19,248 nucleotides of DNA, from positions 1 through 19,248 of the forward strand of contig WION01000777.1 of the NCBI GenBank assembly GCA_015039365.1, in the 5' to 3' direction. The stretch's first letter is position 1. Every line of letters starts with the position of its first letter. This stretch comes from Amanita rubescens. Taxonomy: Eukaryota; Basidiomycota; Agaricomycetes; Agaricales; Amanitaceae. The translations under genes and the position numbers were made by a program. Positions 9,739-17,168 of the stretch are shown here, one piece after another. The notes beneath the pieces are model-generated. The model saw only the letters and a program-made list of their open reading frames with translations. It ran no database searches and had not been told where the DNA came from.

Positions 9739-9942
9739 CGTCAAGAGTAACGGACCACTACAAACTGAACGCTATTCGTCTTTCCGTCGTTAGAAAAGCT
9801 TTTTGCTCGTTTTCCCATTTGCATGTTATAATTTTCAGTACTGTCTTGTTTGTTTGTTAGTATTTTTACGAGTAGTTGCATCGTCTCGGCCATCTCAAAT
9901 TAGGTTAGACCCCGAAACTAGCTGCGGTTGAGTCGTTATGCA
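9739..9942. other. Intergenic: 3' end of DUF6533 gene and promoter of F-box gene
   Basis: These 204 bp join two genes on the same strand. A T-rich tract (about 9790-9870) probably holds the 3' untranslated region of the membrane-protein gene. I see no further gene or recognisable site. Confidence 0.5.
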
Positions 9943-10788
9943 ATGCTCAGCGCTCAGCCCGTCAATTTGCTACTCCTTATACCCCTTAACATGCTCTATG
10001 CACTCTCTCAAGAAATAGTATTACACATATGTGAGCTCGTCATTCTGCCAACAGCACACATCCTTACATTAGCGTCTCCAAGTTTCATACCTTGACCTAC
10101 CTGATCTTGCTGCGGTAGCTGAAGCACTCCCATCGCTCGCGGCTCTGACGATGGATCCAATCTTGCACTCTCAGCGACTAACCATAGTCGTGCCTGCGCG
10201 TCTGAAGCACTTCCTTTTCTCTACAAACGCACGCGGAGTACCGTTCCGCCCGACTATCGGCGACCTCGCGCAGCGAGGCGTCATTCGGGGGCTGAACGTA
10301 GAACAGAGATGGCGTATGGGACAATACATCTATACGACGAATGTGAGTGCATACTCTTTCATGTCTGTGCAAAAGAGGTTGAATGAGCTGAGTAGTCCAT
10401 CAAACAATACGAGAATGGCCAGAAGCTTACTCGTAAGCACGCCGGCGTAGTTGTGTCTAGACAGCTAGGTCGTCGTCTGGCTGTGCGGCCCGGTCAGGCC
10501 CTCAAGCAACTTCACTATTCGCACGTGTTACCCGACATTGAATCGTCGTCGCCGAACATCTCTCGAAGGTTGCTGCCTATCGTGCACAAGTTGAAATGGT
10601 CCTTGCAGCGGGCCAACATAGCCAGGCTACTCAATGCACGAATTGACCTCGTCTCTACCAGAGGTTTAGGTGAATGGCTCGAAGAAAGCGGAAGGTGTTT
10701 GTTGAGCGAACACGAACGCGTGCGCCTGGCACTATGCCCTGATATCAACAAGATGGTCAGATTTTATGAAAGTCTCGGTGTTTTATGA
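9943..10788 (+). CDS. F-box protein with RPEL-like motif
   Basis: Proposed exons: 9943-10030, 10083-10342, 10396-10788; introns of 52 and 53 bp; 246 residues. The first join restores a clear F-box helix pair: ALSQEIVLHIFSYLDLPD, followed by LAAVAEALPSLAAL. F-box proteins recruit substrates to SCF ubiquitin ligases through Skp1. Just downstream, VPFRPTIGDLAQRGVI resembles an RPEL repeat (RPxxxxLxxRGxI), and VRPGQALKQLHYSHVL is a weaker echo of it. The rest is basic and helical without a domain I recognise; no leucine-rich or WD repeats are visible, so the substrate-binding part is unknown. A methionine 16 codons downstream of the chosen start is an alternative. The F-box call is good; the RPEL resemblance is only a pattern match. 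Confidence 0.78.
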
Positions 10789-11076
10789 GTATTATTTGAT
10801 TGTTGTACTATAACCGCCTTGTAGTCTTACGCATTGCAACCTCTAGGAACCTCCAACGCGTAATCTGCCTGGAGATGAGGCTCGATACTGAGCACGTAAA
10901 ACATCTAATATCTATAGCTGATGTGCGGTGCGCTCTCTGTCATCAAATTCCAAGACGGTCGACGCCAACAGGGCGATTCCGCGCCAGTTCTGCGACCAGC
11001 TTGTTCGTGAAGCGGTGTGCCCGTACCCCAGCACTCAATAAATGAACGAGTACTAGCATTACGGTGTTATAATCAA

Positions 11077-11094
11077 CTACTATAACAAACGGAT
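11077..11094 (+). repeat. Direct repeat copy 1 (18 bp)
   Basis: CTACTATAACAAACGGAT here matches CTACTATAATAAACGAAT at 11611-11628 in 16 of 18 positions. The copies are 534 bp apart in the same orientation and bracket the LTR-like segment. Confidence 0.6.
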
Positions 11095-11159
11095 CAACAA
11101 AACCGAGGTCGCAGTGCACCATACACTCGGGCTAGGAGAACACGAGAGTAACGGAATTC

Positions 11160-11570
11160 TGTTGGACGTGATGGCGTCACGTCATGATGCATGAATACAT
11201 GACGCTTCTCGGAATTCTATGATGCGCTCCCCATTTACGGGTAGCTTGAGTGTGCCTACTCTTCCACCCTCACACGCATCAGTTAAGTTCATTGTATCCC
11301 CTTGTTGTATAAATGCCAGCCGTCATGGCCCTTTCACCTCAGTCCGAGACTGAGGCGAGTTTCTTGTCTGCGCTCCTACTATTACTACCAGGCTCGTAGC
11401 TATTCTCTAGGTTTCCTGATACCTATGCAAAACAGCGACTGTAATAAATTCTCCATTGACATGTTTCTTGATTCAACTGACAGGCGTGGGAGGTATGATG
11501 ATGTCATGCATTAGCGACGCGTGACGTCATGGAAGTATAATATACATGATGTGATGGTACGCGTTGTGTC
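11160..11570 (+). mobile_element. Possible degenerate solo LTR or similar element (uncertain limits)
   Basis: The segment starts with TGTTGG, a plausible LTR end, and carries clustered GACGTCA/CGTCATG-type motifs near both ends (11174-11204 and 11500-11530). In between are a TATA-like GTATAAAT at about 11307 and, about 25 bp further, a perfect 8-bp hairpin, followed by a pyrimidine-rich stretch. This order is like the U3-R layout of an LTR. However, no matching CA terminus, no convincing target-site duplication and no internal retroelement coding sequence were found. Limits are guesses; it could equally be unrelated intergenic DNA. Confidence 0.25.
11337..11355 (+). repeat. Perfect 8-bp inverted repeat with 3-nt loop
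   Basis: CCTCAGTC, loop CGA, GACTGAGG. It lies about 25 bp after the TATA-like box at 11307 and would form a stable stem in RNA or single-stranded DNA. Confidence 0.7.
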
Positions 11571-11610
11571 ACAATCAGGAAAGTGATAGAAAAAGCATGC
11601 ACGCGTTTGT

Positions 11611-11628
11611 CTACTATAATAAACGAAT
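11611..11628 (+). repeat. Direct repeat copy 2 (18 bp)
   Basis: CTACTATAATAAACGAAT, 16/18 identical to the copy at 11077-11094. Confidence 0.6.
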
Positions 11629-11702
11629 AAAATAGAATGGTAGACAATTAAATGCATCTAAGGAGGAAAAGAATGGAAGGGTATGCATAACGTGGGAAGG
11701 CT

Positions 11703-13056
11703 TCACCCAGTGGAAGCCTTCCTGGCCCGAGCAAGGGATATTTTGAACGAAGATTCTGGTTTTACAAGAAAGGCAGAATTATCTTGAGCGCGGTCGCATT
11801 TTTGTGCGATACGCGTGGCCGCTTCTACGGCTCGTTCCACCAGGACGCGTGATGGTGATGTCAAAGGGATATGTGCCAGCAAATCTGTCTCGGTTAATGT
11901 GAAACTGGCGCGCAGTAAGGAATTGAAACGAACCTCTATAAATCAAGACATAACGCAATACGCGCTGCGTGGGTAGAATGGCAAGATCGCGAACTGGCGG
12001 CTTTTTGATATGCCCATTGGTGTTCGGACCGTTTCCCGATCTATCCTTACGCCAGTTGAGGAAAGACGAACTGAATGATGGCGTAAGTCCCTGGGAAGGA
12101 GTTGAAGTTAACCCGCTAAGATTGGTCATGGTTGGCACGTTTCTTCTCCATGTGTTGACAGTCCGGCTTAAAGAACCATTTCCGGTGTGAGCCGCTCTGA
12201 TTCCAAATTCTGGAATGTCCTCTTCGGAACGACCTTTACTGAGCCTCCTTTTGGGAGATGGTATGGGGCTGGACGTAGCCTCAAACCAGCTGCCCACCGC
12301 ACCACACCACCCCACGAAAGCACCTTCGAGTGCCTCCTCTAGGCCGAGAAAGGCGGCCGCGACGCCTAGCGCACTAGGGTCGGCCTCTAAGCGAGTGAGA
12401 TAACGCTGACTTACGGCAGCCAATTGGCTGGCATAATGTATCATGAGCGGAGGTGGCAAAGTTGCCGTCTCAGAAGCGATGAGGACATTGAGGGAAGTGA
12501 GGTAATGACGTTCCGTCCTGACGAGTTCTCGACATGTCAGCAATGCTTGCCGTGCAGTATGCCAAGCTGTGGTGAGTTTTGGCGATGACGGAACTGATAG
12601 GGAATGGTGCAGGGAAAACGAGGGGAGGGAGGTCGTATGGGGGATGCTTCCTTCTCTGCTCTTGTCGTCGATACCTCCCTCCCATTGTAAATCCCAGTTC
12701 CAGGTATCTTGGTGTACATCCCATACGGGAGACGCGTTATCGGTGCCAGAGGATTTGATGCGTTCAAGAGCCTCGACAAAGGCTTCATCTGTCATTCCTT
12801 CGTCTGTCATTGCCATCGCAAGCGTCCACCGCCTGCGGGTGGAACGGGACGATCCCGGAAGTGAGAAATCTTGTTCGAGGACGGAAGTAGGACTTGAAGA
12901 AGGGTCGGATTCTGGGTCATCGCCGAGCGTGAACTTGGCTGATGAACATTCTGGCTGAGTTATCCATGGCTTGGTACGATAGTTAGGGGGAGAAATACGG
13001 GTAGGATGAGCACGTACAGATACTATAGATAAGGAGAAGGGCGAAACGACATGCAT
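11703..13056 (-). CDS. Small RhoGEF (Dbl-homology domain protein)
   Basis: Proposed exons in order: 13056-13018, 12969-11934, 11884-11703, giving 418 residues. The Dbl-homology domain starts near residue 150 with CRELVRTERHYLTSLNVL (conserved region 1), continues through LPPPLMIHYASQLAAVSQRY and FLGLEEALEGAFVGWCGAV, and contains LAILPTQRVLRYVLIYRDLL (conserved region 3), joined across the 49-bp intron, then AVEAATRIAQKCDRAQDNSAF. DH domains exchange GDP for GTP on Rho-family GTPases. The protein stops about 20 residues after the DH domain, so the usual following PH domain is absent. The N-terminal 140 residues are Ser/Pro-rich. The first intron (48 bp) is optional: it has GTACGT and CTAAC signals, but its length is a multiple of three and reading through it is also open. 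The start 90 bp from RIB7 is the best ATG that avoids that gene. Confidence 0.8.
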
Positions 13057-13146
13057 GAGAGAAAGGAAATGAAAGGATGGAGGAAAAGGCGGGGAACATT
13101 TCTCAGACGTGTCTGAGGCGAGAAGACAGGAGTCCAAAGTTGAGCC
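13057..13146. promoter_or_regulatory. Compact divergent promoter of RhoGEF and RIB7 genes
   Basis: Only 90 bp separate the proposed start codons of two divergent genes, so both transcription starts must lie within it or inside the neighbouring gene. No specific site was recognised. Confidence 0.5.
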
Positions 13147-13982
13147 ATGGCACGAGCGTTTGTCGAGTCTCTCCTCGGCTCGCACTCTCCGCTTCACGAT
13201 CCCCGCCCTTTCGTTACTCTCACTTTTGCCCAATCGCTAGATGCTAAAATCGCAGGTAGCGGTGGTCAACAGCTCGCACTGAGTGGTAACGAGAGCATGT
13301 TAATGACACACTGGCTACGAGCCAAGCATGACGCCATTTTGGTTGGAATCGGAACTGCCCTAAACGATGACCCTCAGTTGAACAGTGCGTCCCGGACTCC
13401 TCTGATTGGCTTCGGGCGCCGCTGACGAGTTACAGCCCGACACCTGCCCTCGGATGAACAGCACCTTCGACCAAGACCGATCATCCTCGATCCTCAACTC
13501 CGTCTTTCGGCCGACTGCAAGTTGCTCGTAAACTATCGAGCTGGTGAAGGCAGGCGTCCTTACCTCTTTGCTGCTGATTCAAATCTCGACGATCCAAACT
13601 ACCTCGCACGCCGCGCCGCCCTAGAGGCCGCTGGCGCTAAAATATTCACTGTCCCTGTCCGAGACCATTTGTTGCATTTCCCTGCCGTCCTCAGATCCCT
13701 CCGCGATCTCGGCGTTGAGTCTCTCATGGTCGAGGGCGGTGCACGCGTCATTTCGTCTCTCCTTGCTTCCCACACAGATTTGATCGACCTTATTATCGTC
13801 ACCGTCGCACCAGTCTTCATCGGCGACCGCGGCGTCGCCTATCACGCGAACCTCAACGATGTAGGTAATCTCTCGACTCTCTTTTCTCATTCCTCACTCA
13901 TTCATAACAGCATGCTCGATTCAATAAATCTAGCGTAACAACTCTGGGAAAAGATACCATACTCGCACTGTCCGCAATTTAA
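13147..13982 (+). CDS. RIB7: RIB7 diamino-ribosylamino-pyrimidinone phosphate reductase
   Basis: Reduces the ribosyl side chain of the GTP-derived pyrimidine to its ribityl form with NADPH, the second step of fungal riboflavin synthesis. Proposed exons: 13147-13384, 13436-13860, 13911-13982; introns of 51 and 50 bp; 244 residues, the same size as the yeast enzyme. The RibD C-terminal reductase fold is seen in RPFVTLTFAQSLDAKIAG, LMTHWLRAKHDAILVGIGT, DDPQLNTRHLP (joined over intron 1), PRPIILDPQLRL, GVESLMVEGGARVISSLL (glycine-rich NADPH-binding region), APVFIGDRGV and, in the last exon, TLGKDTILALSAI. There is no fused deaminase domain. Downstream it converges with NBR1, with only 8 bp between stop codons. 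Confidence 0.93.
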
Positions 13983-13990
13983 AATATTTT

Positions 13991-16951
13991 CTAGTTTTCC
14001 TCCGAAGAACTGTCGTCATATAGGATCACATACTCTTCATGTCCCGCAGGGTCGCCTGGGCAATCTTGCCAATCTGAATCGTATGACATATTGTCCAATG
14101 TTCCCGCTGTTCCTGATGATCCCGCATTTGATATGGTTTCATCACGAGATGTCCTGTTGTCCGACGCCGTTCTATTACCTTCATGTAAGACTGATTGAGG
14201 CATTTGCATTATGGAAGATGATGATAAGCTTTCCGTGTCACCCTGCGGCTCAGTAACGTTGATGCTGTGCTCGGGGTCAATAGAACATTAACACGCCAAA
14301 TTTTGGCACTTACTCGATCCATAGGTTGTCTCCAAACAGGCCGTCCTCCTCCGTCTGAAGCTTCCAACACCCCGTATAACTGCCAATTGACTCTGGTGCC
14401 TAAAGTCGTACACAGCGTCAGTGGTGTTCTTGGCTCAAACCGAAATCCCAACCTTGAGTGCCCGAGTAGATAATTCAACCTCTGCCCCCGCCTTCACGTT
14501 CCCTATTAAGATAGGACGTGAGTCCAATGTCATCGCGTCTCCGCCCGTGAAAACCAGTTCTGTCGACTTTGGCCATTCCTTTAATCCACTATTTACAACT
14601 AGCCAGGTCTTGATGAACTCTGCCCCCGGAGGAAAAGCTTGTCCGTTTGGCACCGTGACATCTTTGACGATCACAGCATTCAACACGGCGCGGCTTAGGA
14701 AAACCTCCACAGGCGCGGCAGAACTCGTATTCGATATGAACGCTTCATTTACGAGAGGCGACTCAACCGTCGTTTTCTCGACTTCAGATGCCACGTTCAG
14801 GGAAGGAGAAAATGTATTGGTTTCCTCCTTTAAAGATTCATCTTCGGACGGCTTCAAGGGTGTTTCGCTCGCTATGCAACGAATTGGAGATGATACAGGA
14901 TGTACTTCAGCAACTTGGTGCTTTGGTGAGAGGAATCCAGACCTGCAAATAATTGAAGACGACGATTATGGGAAAGATCAGAAACGCACTCTGTCTGTTG
15001 ATCAACGGGCGCCTTGCCATCAAAAGGCGACGGCTGTAATACCTTCACTGCCGCAGTTGGTGTCTTTGTGCCTTGTGCAGTCAACAAATCGATCGGAGAA
15101 ACGGGTCGCGGAATTGCAACCGCTGCCGGTGGAACTGGATTCCTCTTGATTTGAGGAACCATCGTATTCTCCGATTTTATCTTGAGTAGTGGATGGTTCT
15201 TAGGGTGTTGAATGATAGGATATGCTTCGCATCGTTCACAGAGATCAAAGTCCAAGCAGTCCGGATGTAGACACTGGAGGATGTTAGACGGAACGAGACA
15301 AGCAGATCAAATTGTTTACCTTATAGCGAACTCCGAGGATCATAGCATTACACACTATATATGTACGGAATTAGTATATTCCTCATCTACAACGATGCAA
15401 CAGAGCTTACCATTGCACATTGCACGATGACTCGGTCGAGTACCGTGACGATGCTATGTAGATCATTAATACAAATAACGATCATGTACGGAATTTGACT
15501 TGCGATATAATCATCTGGATTTGACGATTTGATGAAAGAATGCCCCGGATGCTGTTCATCCGTGATGCTGAAAAAAAAGCCTCAGAATACATGAAATAAT
15601 CACTAACGCATACCTACCTGAAGCAGTTAGCACAGGTGTCGAAATCCGGGCAAACAAGGCATTTCTGAAAATCGGTTGTTTCAGTAATTCCAAATAGAAA
15701 TGATTATACTCTCACATATCTATAGCCACGAATACCGGAATCGCAGAGATCACAAACAGCATTGTGAGCAACACCCTCATACATGTTATTACGTTGGGGA
15801 AGTAATGGAGCGGTAGATTCTGAGTGTCTGCCCCCTTGGAAAGATGAAGACCCAATAGGCGTCGCAGTAGAAGCAGTGTTATTGACTGTGGGCGATCCAA
15901 AACGCCTGGTCGTGTTACGCTGAGGCACTGGAGCCGAAACAACGGGTGGTTGAGAATATACTTGGCGGGTTGCATATCTAGAATGTCTTGGACCAGTCGG
16001 GACAGGCGGGTGCCGCATTAAATGATGATAACCAGTTATCTTTGCTGGGCATTTGTAGCAAACTACATTGGAATAACAACGAGAACACTAAAGGGTGACG
16101 TTCATGTATTAATATCCATTGAAGTAGTCAAGTAACGTACCACGTCCATTCCACACTGATCACAATAGAACTGTAACCCCTTGGTGGATCTCTTGCATCT
16201 TGCGCATGAATGAGGATAACTCGATTCTTGTTCAGGATCTTGTTGGCTCTGATCGGACGTAACACGTGAATCCTGAACAGAAAAGTTGCTGGTCACAATT
16301 TTGTCAAGATCCCGCATAAAGATATCAATGAGCACTTGAATCTCCCTCTTCCCCGCTTCGATTGAGCAGCAGGGTGAGTGATTCGATGTAGAGCTTGCGC
16401 CGTTTAAGCCAGTTGGTTGTGCCCTAGATGTACTTGCAGGAACTGAGTATGAAGGAAACAATATAGGAGGAGGAGGAATATATGATATTGGAATGGGTTG
16501 TTCGGGAAGATATGATTGATTGTCACCGTTGTTCGAGGACATATCAGAATAGGAGCTGTGCGAGTGGTAGCGGGATGTGCTTCCAGTGACGTTTGGATTT
16601 TCATCGCAGTCACCATCGACCACTGTCAACCTGAGAGTGGCATCCTGCCAGATACCGCCCCTATATGGCTCGGTGTACCGGATGTAATCCGCCGCTGTAT
16701 GTACCCTCTGACCAATCAAGAGGCGTATGGATTTAGCAGAATCCGGGGAGAATAGAAGCCTTGTAATTGTGAAAGAAGAATTGCTCAATGGAAAGACGCG
16801 GCGTAACTGATACCGAGCCACAAAATTAGGATCCGGGATCGCGAAGGAGTTGACAACCCACCTGCTCGCAAAGTTGGTCAAAGGTAGGAAATGTAAAAGC
16901 AAATGTTATTCTACGGGTTTCACCATGATATGTCGCCTTGACGGTGAACAT
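13991..16951 (-). CDS. NBR1: NBR1-type selective autophagy receptor (PB1, ZZ, FW, LIR-like)
   Basis: Proposed exons in order: 16951-16862, 16806-16141, 16087-15716, 15664-15618, 15567-15504, 15453-15411, 15354-15320, 15273-14990, 14942-14453, 14399-14314, 14264-13991; 816 residues. Domains: PB1 at 1-93 (MFTVKATYHGETRRITFAF, then DYIRYTEPYRG); a cysteine-rich finger at about 230-265 (CARC, CDQC, CSRC, CYKC); ZZ finger at 358-391 (CDLC..YKCLVCPDFDTCANC); a second ZZ at 425-455 (CNVC..YKCLHPDCLDFDLCERC); the FW (NBR1-like) domain at about 612-726 with its four tryptophans (KTW, KEW, GCW, NLW). The tail ends with EEYVILYDDSSSEEN, whose YVIL after acidic residues fits an Atg8-binding LIR/AIM. NBR1 proteins link cargo to Atg8 on forming autophagosomes. 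Intron 5 (15454-15503) needs a GC donor (GCAAGT) to keep frame. Confidence 0.9.
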
Positions 16952-17168
16952 GACAGCAAGTTGGAGAGGTGTGTGGACGCGCAGCCGTCACAGAGGAGCC
17001 TAAATACCAGTGTCACATTCAAGACACCGCACGTGGGGTTTATTTAAGGGGAAGTTACTCGAGGCTCCAACTCGGTTTATAGCTAAAGCACAGGCCTGAC
17101 CGGGGTTAAAATCTTCCATTAGTTTACCCGACCGGTCATAGCGCATAAGCTGCGGCACGCAGCATCTA
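16952..17168. other. Intergenic: UTP13 3' side and NBR1 promoter
   Basis: These 217 bp lie between the UTP13 stop and the NBR1 start, both on the minus strand, and must include UTP13 3' untranslated sequence and the NBR1 promoter. No gene or clear site seen. Confidence 0.5.

Larger units (their letters stand above)
10789..11702. other. Gene-free stretch with repeat-like and LTR-like sequence
   Basis: This 914-bp gap between the F-box gene and the convergent RhoGEF gene contains no frame I can support as a gene. An 82-codon open frame at 10800-11045 resembles nothing I know and has no splice partners. An AATAAA at about 11037 could serve the F-box transcript. From about 11077 the sequence holds an 18-bp repeat pair, GACGTCA-like motifs, a TATA-like box and a perfect hairpin, listed separately. 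Confidence 0.6.

Noticed and set aside
10800..11045. An 82-codon open frame downstream of the F-box gene
   Set aside because: No family resemblance, no good splice partners, and composition like surrounding non-coding DNA.
14421..15149. A 242-codon open frame on the plus strand
   Set aside because: It is antisense to NBR1 exons 8-9, whose minus-strand reading gives the ZZ finger and FW domain; the plus reading resembles nothing.
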